Positions 28,578-37,437 of a stretch of DNA of 64,000 nt are shown here, in pieces. The position numbers and the translations under genes were made by a program. Below the pieces are notes generated by a model. The model had not been told where the DNA came from, made no database searches, and worked only from the letters and a program-made list of their open reading frames with translations. The stretch comes from Epsilonproteobacteria bacterium (ex Lamellibrachia satsuma) (GTDB taxonomy: Bacteria > Campylobacterota > Campylobacteria > Campylobacterales > Sulfurovaceae), in contig JQIX01000014.1 of the NCBI GenBank assembly GCA_003934925.1, positions 1 to 64,000 on the forward strand, given 5' to 3'. Within the stretch, counting starts at the first letter, position 1. Each line of letters starts with the position of its first letter.

Positions 28578-28719
28578 TGTGAACAAATTTTTCACATTTT
28601 AAAAGTGTTTCAATCCTTAATGTGAATAACTTTTGGCATTTTAGCTAATATAAGCTAAAATAAGGCAATTAGACAAAGTTGAATAATTTTATTCACTATG
28701 TGAACAAAGGTGTGAATGA
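28578..28719. other. Probable origin subregion oriC1 (upstream of dnaA)
   Basis: Between dnaA and ruvC I find a cluster of DnaA-box-like sites: TGTGAACAA (28578-28586), TTTTTCACA (28588-28596), TGTGAATAA (28621-28629, the exact reverse complement of the Helicobacter box TTATTCACA), TTATTCACT (28689-28697), TGTGAACAA (28699-28707) and TGTGAATGA (28711-28719). Six sites in about 140 bases is far above background. Together with the cluster downstream of dnaA this matches the bipartite origin type of the phylum. The last box overlaps the ruvC start. Confidence 0.65.
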
Positions 28720-29189
28720 ATATTTTAGGAATAGACCCCGGAAGTCGTAATTTAGGGTATTGTATACTACATTGGGATGGAAAAAAGTTTTCACTTGTTG
28801 AGGCAGGTTTGCTTAAAATCAAGACCAAAGAGCTACAGGAGCAGATCATTGAGCTTGTAGAGGGGATCGATATCATTTTAAAGGCGCATAAAATAGATGA
28901 AGTGGCCATAGAAGATATCTTTTTTGCCTATAATCCAAAATCAGTTTTGAAGCTTGCCCAATTCAGGGGCGCACTTTCCCTAAAGATACTTCAGGAGATA
29001 GGATATTTTTATGAATATACACCTTTGCAAGTAAAAAAAGCAGTGACAGGAAATGGTAAAGCAGCCAAAGAACAAGTAGCGTTTATGGTGAAAAGACTGC
29101 TGGGTATCAAAAAAGAGATCAAGCCGCTTGATATTACAGATGCCATGGCTATTGCATTAACGCATTTGCAAAGAGTGAAAATACGTTAA
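28716..29189 (+). CDS. ruvC: Holliday junction resolvase
   Basis: A 157-residue endonuclease that cuts Holliday junctions. The four acidic active-site residues are visible: D7 in [16 protein letters not shown]66 in [14 protein letters not shown], and D139 and D142 in [12 protein letters not shown]. The length is normal. It is divergent from dnaA, with the putative oriC1 between and overlapping its first bases. The convergent L,D-transpeptidase gene ends 6 bases after its stop. Confidence 0.95.
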   Translation: MNILGIDPGSRNLGYCILHWDGKKFSLVEAGLLKIKTKELQEQIIELVEGIDIILKAHKIDEVAIEDIFFAYNPKSVLKLAQFRGALSLKILQEIGYFYEYTPLQVKKAVTGNGKAAKEQVAFMVKRLLGIKKEIKPLDITDAMAIALTHLQRVKIR

Positions 29190-29195
29190 TAGAGC

Positions 29196-30917
29196 TTACT
29201 GTTTTTTTGTTGAAGGTAATTGATTTTGATTTTGTTTTTTTATAGAGATCATACGTTTTTTCGGTACACTGAAAGTCATTTTTTTATGGCCTTCTGTTGA
29301 TTCTTCTATGATTTTATCATACAGATAGATATCATTTTTAAAATAGGCTAATCCATCCTCTTCATAGACGGTAAAATAGAGAATATGTACAGGAATAGGC
29401 TTGCGTAATCTTATGATAGTGGGCTTATCTGTAGTGATGATCTCTTCTATGTCACTGCGGGAGTAACTTTTTTTGGCATGTTCGAGCAGTATATCCATTA
29501 ACTCAAACGGTTTTTCTACCCTCATGCACCCTGAACTGTAGATCTTGTAGCGTCTTGTAAGCAGGGTTTTGTTGTCTGTATCATGTAGATAAACAGCATA
29601 TTTGTTCGGGAACATAAATTTGATGCGCCCTAGTGCATTGTTATCTCCGGGAAACTGTACGAAACGAAAAGGTACACGCTCTTCACTTTTTTCATAAGGA
29701 TCCAACATCTCTTGAGTAATATTGATCTCTTTATTGCCTGAGAAGACATGGATATTGTTCTCTTTCAAATAAGCAGGATTGTCCCGCAGTACATGGATCA
29801 GATCTCTTTTAATAAGATTGTCCGGGATGGTCCAGGTAGGGTTAAGTACCATATATTCAATCTTATCATCAAATAGAGGTGTAGGCCTGTCTATACGCCC
29901 TACTACGATACCCATTTTCGTGATCTTTTTATCCTCTTTATAGTAACGCAGATTAAAATCCGGAATATTGACTTCAACATATTCTTCTTCAAAGTGATTC
30001 GGGTAGAGTTTGGTCTTATCCAGGTTTGTGATAATGGCTTGTATATTTTTCTTTGCAGGCTGGTTGAGATACCAGGTCATTCTCTTGTCCACCATACCGT
30101 CCACTTTAAGCAGGTAACGTTTTTGGTAAGTCATCACGGCACTTTGAAGAACAGCATCGAATTTTTTATCCAGTGGAGCAGTTTTTGGATAATCACCGGA
30201 AATCTGAAGACGTCTTTTAATCTGCAGGATACGATTGGATCTATCCCCCAATTTTAAAGGGGTATTGCTGTATCTGATCTTTGGAAATTTATCCATAACA
30301 CGATAGTTTTTCAGTAACGTTACCAGTTTTCTGTATCGTTCTTCCATGGGAAGCAGTGAGGTTAGATATTCACGGATATTTCCATTGACAATAGCAGAAA
30401 TAAGTTGGTCCTGCTCAGGAAATGCTTTTGGTGACATTTCCCAGTTCACTTGAATGTCATCACTCTCTTTGAGTGCTTCAAACTTTTTTTGTACCAGATC
30501 CCAGTCCACATCTCCCTGTACGATAAAACGTACCAAACGTACCATGGAATTTGTAAGCATTAGATCGAGCCTTGCCAGTACGGTAGCTTTTTTGCTTTGG
30601 CTTATTTCTCCGTTATCAAGAAAGAAAAAAAGCCTTTTGATCGCTTTTTGGTCAAAGGGTTTGTTTTTATAATTGAAAAGAGGATCTTTAAGTGCCTGTA
30701 TAAGTTGGCTCATCTTCTTTTCATTTTGATTTCCTATCCATAAAGGTTTATTGCCTGTCTGTGCATAGATATTTTGAACGATCTCTTTGTTCTGCCCTTT
30801 TAGATGGGTATGAAGTGAGTTTTGGATGTTGCTACTAATACTTTCTATGCTTAGTGTTTGAGCATAAGCTGAAAATTGAATAGTAATGAAAAATAAAAGT
30901 AATTTTATGTTTTTCAA
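29196..30917 (-). CDS. YcbB-type murein L,D-transpeptidase
   Basis: A 573-residue periplasmic enzyme with a Sec signal peptide (residues 1 to about 19, cleavage near AYA). A peptidoglycan-binding-like domain is seen around residues 215-275 (ILQIKRRLQISGDY; AVMTYQKRYLLKVDGMVD). The YkuD catalytic domain follows, with the catalytic motif in YKIYSSGCMRVEKP (Cys nucleophile) and VYLHDTDNK before it. Such enzymes make 3-3 cross-links in peptidoglycan. The N-terminal third has the family's usual helical region. It lies between ruvC and thyX on the - strand. Confidence 0.85.
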   Translation of the reverse strand: MKNIKLLLFFITIQFSAYAQTLSIESISSNIQNSLHTHLKGQNKEIVQNIYAQTGNKPLWIGNQNEKKMSQLIQALKDPLFNYKNKPFDQKAIKRLFFFLDNGEISQSKKATVLARLDLMLTNSMVRLVRFIVQGDVDWDLVQKKFEALKESDDIQVNWEMSPKAFPEQDQLISAIVNGNIREYLTSLLPMEERYRKLVTLLKNYRVMDKFPKIRYSNTPLKLGDRSNRILQIKRRLQISGDYPKTAPLDKKFDAVLQSAVMTYQKRYLLKVDGMVDKRMTWYLNQPAKKNIQAIITNLDKTKLYPNHFEEEYVEVNIPDFNLRYYKEDKKITKMGIVVGRIDRPTPLFDDKIEYMVLNPTWTIPDNLIKRDLIHVLRDNPAYLKENNIHVFSGNKEINITQEMLDPYEKSEERVPFRFVQFPGDNNALGRIKFMFPNKYAVYLHDTDNKTLLTRRYKIYSSGCMRVEKPFELMDILLEHAKKSYSRSDIEEIITTDKPTIIRLRKPIPVHILYFTVYEEDGLAYFKNDIYLYDKIIEESTEGHKKMTFSVPKKRMISIKKQNQNQLPSTKKQ

Positions 30918-30929
30918 AAAAGTGTTTCC

Positions 30930-31769
30930 TTAGATATTTCTATATTTTTTATCAATTAATTTGAGGTATTTTTTGGGAGTGACCTCTTTCATAGCCTGTG
31001 CAAGCCACTGTATCTGGAACCATGCTGCCCCGGAATCTCTCAGGTCAAAATAATTTTTGAGACTTCGTATATTAAAGGTAATGACCATATCGACTTTCCA
31101 GTTGTCTGAGACGATATGCTTAAAAGCATCTCCCACATTCCTTTTTTTCTTCCCGCACTGCAGCGCTTCAAAAAGTGCATGGGCATTTCCTTTATGTTCT
31201 TCCAGGAAAGGCAGAGAAGATTTTGCTACAGCATTGTTGATGAATGATACATCTTTATGATACTGAAGCATTAATTTGTCATAAATGGCACGGATCTCTA
31301 TGGCAAGATAGGCTGTATCACTAATAACGAAAAGATTAAATGCAAGCACTTTGTCTAAAAAGAAATCAAATCCGTCGTTCTCTTCCAATGAAGCAACAAA
31401 AGCATTGATGACATTGGACATCGTGTAACGTGTACTTCGTACAGAAATGGCCTGCAGTCTGTGTCTTGCATGCTCCTGGAGTACGCCCCTAGAGGTACCC
31501 TGTACCAAATAGCTGAGTGTGGCATGTTCGATGATGGAGTGGTGATGATGTACCCAGGTAAGATTGGCAAGAAGGTCAGAATTTTCTATACAGTTTATTG
31601 CATCGATATCTAGATCCTCCATAGCATTTTTTATACACTCATTTTCAGAGTTCTCAAAGCTGTCATAGCAGGTTCTGGCAGCGATCTCTGCAACCCCCAG
31701 GCCACTATCCTGCAAAAGTGTGACTTTTGGTTTTTCGTATTCTACGTGATACATTTCTATTTTTTCCAT
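30930..31769 (-). CDS. thyX: FAD-dependent thymidylate synthase
   Basis: A flavoenzyme of about 279 residues that makes dTMP from dUMP with methylenetetrahydrofolate. The ThyX motif RHR-x7-S is in ARHRLQAISVRSTRY. TWVHHHHSIIEHATLSYLV (flavin/substrate site) precedes it. I chose the ATG at 31769, with GGAG 8 bases upstream, rather than a TTG four codons earlier. The protein is longer than many ThyX (about 220-250), with extra sequence in the N-terminal region. It is divergent from the dGTPase gene. Confidence 0.92.
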   Translation of the reverse strand: MEKIEMYHVEYEKPKVTLLQDSGLGVAEIAARTCYDSFENSENECIKNAMEDLDIDAINCIENSDLLANLTWVHHHHSIIEHATLSYLVQGTSRGVLQEHARHRLQAISVRSTRYTMSNVINAFVASLEENDGFDFFLDKVLAFNLFVISDTAYLAIEIRAIYDKLMLQYHKDVSFINNAVAKSSLPFLEEHKGNAHALFEALQCGKKKRNVGDAFKHIVSDNWKVDMVITFNIRSLKNYFDLRDSGAAWFQIQWLAQAMKEVTPKKYLKLIDKKYRNI

Positions 31770-31823
31770 AAAGCACTCCAAAAATATTTAGATACAATTA
31801 TAGCAATATTATTTAAGGATAAG

Positions 31824-32930
31824 ATGGTGAAACCGACAGAACGTTTTTTTGGATTTGAAGAGGATTTTAGAGATCCCTATGCAAGAGATAGAGACAGGGT
31901 ATTGCACTGTAGCTCTTTTAGGAGACTCGAATACAAAACGCAGGTTTTTCTAAACCATGAGGGAGACTATTTTCGAACACGGCTAACCCATTCGCTTGAA
32001 GTCAGCCAGATCGCACGAACACTTTCACGTATGTTGGAACTCAATGAAACGCTTGCAGAGGTCATTGCCCTTTCACATGATCTTGGGCATACTCCTTTTG
32101 GGCATGTTGGTGGTGATGAACTTGATAAACTTCTCAAAGAAGACGGCAGATCTTTAGGATTTGAACATAATTTTCAATCCTTCAGGGTTTTGACCAAACT
32201 GGAAAAACGCTATAAAGATTTTGACGGGCTCAATCTGACTTTTGCCACGCTTGAAGGGGTACTTAAGCATTCCTATCCTTATAAAAAACCTTTTCTGAAA
32301 GGAATAGATCCCCATTTTGACCTGGAAAAACATCCTTCCCTTGAAGCTATGGTAGTGGACCATGCAGATGAGATCGCCTATACTTCACATGATATAGATG
32401 ACGGTATAAAGTATGGACTGATCACTTTTAATGATCTGTTGGAAGATGCACTTTGTCTCAGGGTGGATGAAATGGTACAAAAAGAAGGTGTTTCCAGAGA
32501 TGAAAAACTATACAGGCACCGTTTTGTCGCCGGACTGATCAAGCTGCTTGTGGAAGACTTTATAGAAAATTCCAAAGTGGGAGCAAAAGAATATCGTGAC
32601 GATGTACCTATCGTTGCAACACTGGATGCCGTTTTGCCTCTGCCTGTAGGTTTTTCAAAGCATACACAAGTAGAGCTTAAAAGATTGAAAAAACGTTTGT
32701 TTACAAAGCTTTACAGGCATGAGAAGATCGTACGTAAAATGCATGCAGGCAAACAGTGCATCAAAGGACTGTATAAAGCATTTACGGAAGATGTTGATCT
32801 GTTGCCGCCGCATCAGAAGGCACTTTTGGAAATACGGAAGAAGCAGAGGGTCATTGCTGACTATATTGCAAATATGACTGACAGATATGCGATGAAAACC
32901 TACCATGAAATTTATGGATTGTCATTATAG
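31824..32930 (+). CDS. dGTPase-like HD-domain phosphohydrolase
   Basis: A 368-residue protein of the deoxyguanosinetriphosphate triphosphohydrolase-like group. The HD metal site is visible in HSLEVSQIARTLSRML and VIALSHDLGHTPFGHVGGDE, with a later HADEIAYTSHDIDDG. Such enzymes hydrolyse dNTPs to nucleoside and triphosphate. The start ATG at 31824 has AAGGAT just upstream; the frame is open further 5' but without a better start. It sits back-to-back with thyX, so nucleotide-pool genes cluster here. Confidence 0.85.
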   Translation: MVKPTERFFGFEEDFRDPYARDRDRVLHCSSFRRLEYKTQVFLNHEGDYFRTRLTHSLEVSQIARTLSRMLELNETLAEVIALSHDLGHTPFGHVGGDELDKLLKEDGRSLGFEHNFQSFRVLTKLEKRYKDFDGLNLTFATLEGVLKHSYPYKKPFLKGIDPHFDLEKHPSLEAMVVDHADEIAYTSHDIDDGIKYGLITFNDLLEDALCLRVDEMVQKEGVSRDEKLYRHRFVAGLIKLLVEDFIENSKVGAKEYRDDVPIVATLDAVLPLPVGFSKHTQVELKRLKKRLFTKLYRHEKIVRKMHAGKQCIKGLYKAFTEDVDLLPPHQKALLEIRKKQRVIADYIANMTDRYAMKTYHEIYGLSL

Positions 32931-33045
32931 GTTTGATAATGTCAAACGTCAAAATAAAATATTTAAAAGTTGATATGTCTAGTTGGTGCGGTAATAAGTT
33001 CCATATACGCATATTGAGATTGGTCGTGTGACTTGGTCACACCAA
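32931..33045. other. Gap between dGTPase-like gene and typA, with hairpins
   Basis: GTTTGA-N5-TCAAAC (32931-32947) directly follows the dGTPase stop and may be a weak terminator. GTGTGAC-TTG-GTCACAC (33026-33042) is a perfect 7-bp stem, with alternative pairing of TTGGT and ACCAA around it. Further on, a TATAAT near 33111 is the likely typA -10, and AGGGT-N5-ACCCT forms a small hairpin in the typA leader. Confidence 0.4.
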
Positions 33046-33161
33046 CGGTAATATTTGTATTCATACAAGCATAAAAATAAGAAAAATCTCTACTATAGTA
33101 AGTTTTGGGTATAATGCGCGAAAATTTATAGAGGGTAAATAACCCTTATGTAGGACATTTT

Positions 33162-34979
33162 ATGCAAAAAATTAAAAATATTGCCGTTATCGCACACGTT
33201 GACCATGGTAAAACTACACTGGTAGACGAACTTCTTCAGCAATCCGGTACTTTTGAAGCACATCAGCAGGTAGAAGAGAGAGCAATGGACTCTGATGCTA
33301 TTGAAAAAGAGAGAGGGATCACCATCCTCTCTAAAAATACTGCTATCACTTATGGTGATCACAAGATCAATATTATTGACACTCCGGGCCATGCCGACTT
33401 TGGTGGAGAGGTAGAGCGTGTACTTAAAATGGTAGATGGTGTACTTATGCTTGTGGATGCACAGGAAGGTGTTATGCCGCAGACAAAATTCGTACTTAAA
33501 AAAGCGATCGAGCTCGGGCTTATCCCGGTTGTTGTGATTAACAAGATCGATAAAGACGGTGCTGAACCGGATAGAGTACTGGATGAAATGTTTGACCTTC
33601 TTGTTGCGTTGGATGCCAATGAAGAGCAACTTGAATTCCCTGTACTTTATGCAGCAGCAAGAGACGGTTATGCAAAATGGGATATGGAAGATGAAAACAA
33701 GGATATGACACCGCTTTTTGAGGCTATCTTGGAAAAAGTGCCATATCCGGAAGGTTCACCCGATAATGATACGCAGGCACAAGTGTTTACACTTGATTCA
33801 GATAACTTTGTCGGGCGTATCGGTATTACACGTATCTTTAACGGTAAAGTGAAAAAAGGTGATGAATATGCATTGGTAAAAGCTTCAGGTGAAAAGTCAA
33901 AAAGCCGTATCTCAAAACTTATCGGATTTAAGGGGCTTGAGCGTATAGAGATCCAGGAAGCAGAAGCAGGGGATATCGTAGCGATCGCAGGATTTAACGA
34001 CATCGATGTAGGTGATTCTATCTGTGATCCTGTCAATCCTATAGCACTTGACCCTATGCATGTGGAAGAGCCTACGCTTTCGGTTATCATGTCTGTTAAT
34101 GATGGTCCTTTGGCAGGAACAGAGGGAAAACACGTTACTTCAAACAAGATCCAGGAGAGACTTGAAAAAGAGATGGAGACGAATATTGCTATGCGTATGG
34201 AACCTATGGGTGATGCATCATTCAAAGTTTCCGGCCGTGGTGAACTTCAGATCGGTATTCTTGCAGAGAACATGAGGAGAGAAGGATTTGAATTCCTTCT
34301 TGCGCGTCCTGAAGTGGTTGTTAAAGAAGTGGACGGTGTTAAAATGGAGCCGTTCGAACATCTTGTAGTAGATGTTCCTGAAGAGTTCCAAGGCGTTGCC
34401 ATTGAAAAACTCGGTAAGAGAAAAGCAGAGATGACTTCTCTTACACCTATGCCTGACGGTACAGTAAGGATCGAGTTTGAGATCCCTGCACGCGGGCTTA
34501 TCGGGTTCCGTTCAGAGTTCCTGACTGACACAAAAGGTGAAGGTATCATGAACCACTCGTTCATCGAGTACAGACCTTACACAGGTATAGTAGTAAGCCG
34601 TACACCAGGCGCACTGGTCTCTATGGATAACGGTGAAGCAGTTGCCTTTTCCATCTTCAACCTTCAGGCGAGAGGAACACTTTTCATCAAACCACAGGAC
34701 AAAGTTTACTCCGGTATGGTCATCGGTGAGTCTGCAAGACCTGGAGACCTCGATGTGAATCCGCTTAAAGGAAAGCAGCTTACGAATATGAGAACAAGTG
34801 GGGCTGATGATGCCATTAAGCTAGTGCCGCCAAGACCTATTACCCTTGAGAGTGCAATGGAATGGATAGAAGATGATGAGCTTATTGAGATCACACCTGA
34901 GAGTGTTAGAATTAGAAAGAAATCTTTGGATCCGGTAGTAAGAAAGAGACAAGCTAGAGATAAAAAGAACGCAAAATAA
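33162..34979 (+). CDS. typA: Ribosome-associated translational GTPase TypA/BipA
   Basis: A 605-residue EF-G-like GTPase that acts on the ribosome, especially in stress and ribosome assembly. G1 is AHVDHGKT (11-18), G2/G3 are in [13 protein letters not shown] and [16 protein letters not shown], and G4 is NKIDKDGA. The EF-G-like domains and the BipA-specific C-terminus follow ([24 protein letters not shown], split here only for reading). The length is normal. A clear hairpin follows the stop. Confidence 0.95.
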   Translation: MQKIKNIAVIAHVDHGKTTLVDELLQQSGTFEAHQQVEERAMDSDAIEKERGITILSKNTAITYGDHKINIIDTPGHADFGGEVERVLKMVDGVLMLVDAQEGVMPQTKFVLKKAIELGLIPVVVINKIDKDGAEPDRVLDEMFDLLVALDANEEQLEFPVLYAAARDGYAKWDMEDENKDMTPLFEAILEKVPYPEGSPDNDTQAQVFTLDSDNFVGRIGITRIFNGKVKKGDEYALVKASGEKSKSRISKLIGFKGLERIEIQEAEAGDIVAIAGFNDIDVGDSICDPVNPIALDPMHVEEPTLSVIMSVNDGPLAGTEGKHVTSNKIQERLEKEMETNIAMRMEPMGDASFKVSGRGELQIGILAENMRREGFEFLLARPEVVVKEVDGVKMEPFEHLVVDVPEEFQGVAIEKLGKRKAEMTSLTPMPDGTVRIEFEIPARGLIGFRSEFLTDTKGEGIMNHSFIEYRPYTGIVVSRTPGALVSMDNGEAVAFSIFNLQARGTLFIKPQDKVYSGMVIGESARPGDLDVNPLKGKQLTNMRTSGADDAIKLVPPRPITLESAMEWIEDDELIEITPESVRIRKKSLDPVVRKRQARDKKNAK

Positions 34980-34987
34980 TTTTAATT

Positions 34988-35028
34988 GTATAAACGTGTT
35001 CCCATGATTTGCGCGGGAATGTTTATAC
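34988..35028 (+). terminator. Hairpin downstream of typA
   Basis: GTATAAAC (34988-34995) pairs with GTTTATAC (35021-35028), and inside it TTCCC (34999-35003) pairs with GGGAA (35015-35019). The stem starts 9 bases after the typA stop and is followed by TTCAATCCTTTTTCTC, a T-rich tail. It is a plausible intrinsic terminator. Confidence 0.6.
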
Positions 35029-35080
35029 TTCAATCCTTTTTCTCTTATTCCCTATAATTTTAAGTGAGCTATTGTCTCTC

Positions 35081-35161
35081 TTCATTTTTTTAAAAAAAAC
35101 GAAGCAAAAAAGCGTCTCTATTCTCGAATCGCTTTGCTTACAAGGTCGTTCACAAAGACAG
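35081..35161 (+). repeat. Copy A of an ~80-bp dispersed inverted repeat
   Basis: This non-coding stretch (AACGAAGCAAAAAA … CTCGAATC … CAAGGTCGTTC) has a clear but imperfect match, in the opposite orientation, at 62792-62876. Shared blocks are spaced almost identically along the whole length. It lies between typA and the frameshifted flavoprotein gene. I do not recognise the family by name. Confidence 0.55.
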
Positions 35162-35236
35162 GCATGCGCTGCATGATTAATGGATGAGTGATTTTTAATC
35201 ATACAGCAAACTAAAAGACTGTTTTTGTAAAAATTC

Positions 35237-36435
35237 CTAATTCCTGGCTGCCCTCAGACCGCTTACCCAGGCAAAATGAAAATTGAAGCCCCCCCTATCT
35301 CCATCGACATCAAGTATTTCACCGGCAAAATAGAGATCTGGTACGAGTTTTGACTCCATTGTTTTTGGGTTGATTTCTGTGGTGTCTATGCCTCCTGTGG
35401 CTACTTCTGCACCTTTGAAGCCTTTGGTGTCATTGATGCTTAGTTTTAGGTTTTTGATGGCATATACGAGTTTTCCTATCTCTTTTCTGTTTAACTCATA
35501 TTCTATCTTGGCCTTGCATTTTGACTGTTTTAAAATAATATTTATGAGTTTTTTATTTAGCACTCCCTGCAGCCATAATGTTATGGGTTTTTCACTCTCT
35601 TTTTGTATTCTGTTTAATAGTAAGTTAGCGAGTTTTTCTTTGCTCAGTTCTGGTATAAGATCCAGATTGAGTTCACAGTAGTCAAAGTTGGCTAATCTTG
35701 TACTGACTTCACGGCTTAGGTCCAGGATGGCAAGTCCGCTGATGCCATAGTTGGTAAAGAGAAGATCACCTTTTTTTCTGTAATGTACTCGCCATTGGCA
35801 TAGAGTTTGGCTAATCCTGCTACTTTCACTCCGGCACAGCTTTTGACCCAATTCTCATCAGAACGGAGTTGTACCAAAGACGGATAGCGTGCTATGAGGC
35901 TGTGCCCCATCTTGGTAGCAAAAGCATATCCGGAATTAGAACCTCCTAGCTGGGGCGCGGCAGGTGAACCGGAGGCTATGAGAAGTTTTTTACAGGTCCT
36001 TGTGCCTTCAGTTGTTTCCAATTTGAAGGTATCACCCTCTTTTGCTATGCCATTTACAGCACAGTTGCAGACTATCTGCACCCCTGCCCTCTTTGCTTCA
36101 TATTCTAAAAGTTCTACAACGGAGCTTGCCTGTAAAGACATAGGGAACATCTTTCCCTCTTTGCCTTCAATGAGTTCAAGTCCAATGGACGTGAAAAACT
36201 TTTTGACTATTTCAAAGTCATAACCCTCTAACACTTCTTTTATAAAATCAGGATTTTGTGAATGAAAACGGTCAGTAGAGATGAATTTGTTATCTATGTT
36301 ACATTTTCCGTTGCCGGAGACAAGTATCTTTTTGCCGATCTTGCTGTTTTGCTCAAGCAGTGTAACGCTTTGCCCGGCCTTTGCAGCTGTTATGGCTGCA
36401 ATGAGGCCGCTGGCTCCTCCTCCTATGATAATCAT
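35237..36435 (-). pseudogene. HI0933/YhiN (BaiN-like) FAD-dependent oxidoreductase, frameshifted
   Basis: Two overlapping frames together encode a flavoprotein of about 399 residues. The first (36435 to about 35771) has the FAD-binding GGGASGLIAAITAAKAG and SGNGKCN motifs of the HI0933 family. The second (about 35771 to 35237) has GDLLFTNYGISGLAILDLSR and the C-terminal AGEILDVDGDRGGFNFHFAW. The break is at a run of seven A (- strand, 35777-35771) in the codons for TEKK; with a -1 shift on A-AAA-AAG, or one extra A, the frame is continuous (…TEKKGDLLF). This is a homopolymer sequencing error, a true inactivating indel, or slippage. The function of the family is unclear. Confidence 0.85.
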
Positions 36436-36449
36436 TAACTGGTATCCTT

Positions 36450-36665
36450 TTAAAAATGTTCATCAACGATGACGAATTTTTTGTTACGAAAATGAAGTGT
36501 CGTATGAAAAGGTGTATCTTCCAGTACAGTTAGATTGGAAGCAGTGCTGTTCAACTCTTTTGTACTATTATGAATAGGTACGACCATCGAGTCGAGCTCT
36601 TGACATCCACCGTAAAGGAGCGCAATGACAAAAAGGACAAGATAAGTAAAATTCTTTTTTTTCAT
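36450..36665 (-). CDS. Small putative lipoprotein
   Basis: A 71-residue protein with a Lys-rich start, a hydrophobic stretch (YLVLFVIALLYGG) and a Cys at residue 21, resembling a lipoprotein signal peptide, although Tyr at the -3 position of the lipobox is unusual. The mature part is short and polar (about 50 residues), ending in FVIVDEHF. No family recognised. It is encoded just upstream of the frameshifted flavoprotein gene on the same strand (14 bases apart). Confidence 0.5.
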   Translation of the reverse strand: MKKKNFTYLVLFVIALLYGGCQELDSMVVPIHNSTKELNSTASNLTVLEDTPFHTTLHFRNKKFVIVDEHF

Positions 36666-36766
36666 CTTTTCCCTTCACTATTTCTATCTCTTTGTAAAAA
36701 TTATACCATGTTTCAGGTTGATGAATAACTTTTTACTGCATAAGGTTTGGTTTTATTCTATAAAAA

Positions 36767-36823
36767 AGGGCACCTCTAATAACCCTAGATGTTATGAGTA
36801 TTTAGGGTTATTAGAGGTGCCCT
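36767..36823 (-). terminator. 21-bp perfect inverted repeat with T-run on the - strand
   Basis: A 21-bp perfect stem (36767-36787 with 36803-36823, left arm starting AGGGCACCTCTAATAACCCT) has a 15-base loop. On the - strand it is followed by T6, so it looks like a strong leftward intrinsic terminator, although no - strand gene ends here. On the + strand, a TATAAA just upstream would start transcription almost at the stem, giving a 5' hairpin leader for the thiamine-binding protein gene. Its role is open. Confidence 0.6.
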
Positions 36824-36863
36824 AAAGTATATGATATCTGAAAAATGAAAAAAAGGAGTTTTG

Positions 36864-37178
36864 ATGAGTGCATTAGTAGAGTTCAGTATGTTCCCGACGG
36901 AAAAGACCCAAAGTAAAAGTGCTTTTGTAGCCAGGGTTTTGGATATTGTCGATAAAAGTGGATTGGAATATCAACTTACACCTATGGGAACCATTATAGA
37001 GGAAGAAACGGTGAAAGAGGTTTTAGCTGTTATAAACAAAGCCTATGAAGAATTGCAGAGGGATTGTGACCGTGTCTATAGTTCAATTAAGATCGATTAC
37101 CGAAAAGGCCCGTTAGGTAGGTTAAACAAAAAAGTGGGTTCCGTTGAAGTAAAATTAGGGCGGAAGCTTAGAAGTTAA
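36864..37178 (+). CDS. MTH1187/YkoF-like (UPF0045) thiamine-binding protein
   Basis: A 104-residue protein of the UPF0045/MTH1187 family (SALVEFSMFPTEK near the start, LTPMGTIIEEETV, and a C-terminal KVGSVEVKLGRKLR). Members have a ferredoxin-like fold, and some bind thiamine or its precursors. The ATG at 36864 follows an AAAGGAG ribosome-binding site. It is upstream of two short-spaced genes, a YgaP-like membrane protein and purM. No TPP riboswitch motif was found in the leader. Confidence 0.8.
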   Translation: MSALVEFSMFPTEKTQSKSAFVARVLDIVDKSGLEYQLTPMGTIIEEETVKEVLAVINKAYEELQRDCDRVYSSIKIDYRKGPLGRLNKKVGSVEVKLGRKLRS

Positions 37179-37218
37179 TTTTTGTTATAATACCAACAAA
37201 TTTTCACAAGGATTTTAG

Positions 37219-37437
37219 ATGATGTGTGCTGAAAGAATGCAAAGGATTGTGCAGGCAATAATCTTGGGTTTTATCATGGGATTGGCAGGTGTGCAAATGT
37301 TCAAAGTAGCATTTTTGGTGATGATGGCAATGATGATCATGCTTCTTATAGCTGGATTTACAGGATTCTGTCCGGGGCTTATCATTTTAAAAAAGGTTTT
37401 TCCTCCTTGTAAATGTGAAGAAAATAAAGGGTTGTAA
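37219..37437 (+). CDS. YgaP-like small membrane protein (DUF2892)
   Basis: A 72-residue protein with two hydrophobic helices (IVQAIILGFIMGLAG and VAFLVMMAMMIMLLIAG) and a Cys-containing end (FTGFCPGLIIL, PPCKCEE). This layout resembles the YgaP-type transmembrane domain (DUF2892), including its TGFCP motif. Members of that family often carry a rhodanese domain, which is absent here. AAGGA lies 6 bases before the ATG, and the stop overlaps the purM start (TAATG). Confidence 0.7.
   Translation: MMCAERMQRIVQAIILGFIMGLAGVQMFKVAFLVMMAMMIMLLIAGFTGFCPGLIILKKVFPPCKCEENKGL

Noticed and set aside
36824-36863. Possible TPP riboswitch before the thiamine-binding protein gene
   Set aside because: None of the conserved riboswitch elements (CTGAGA, ACCTGATC) are present in the leader.
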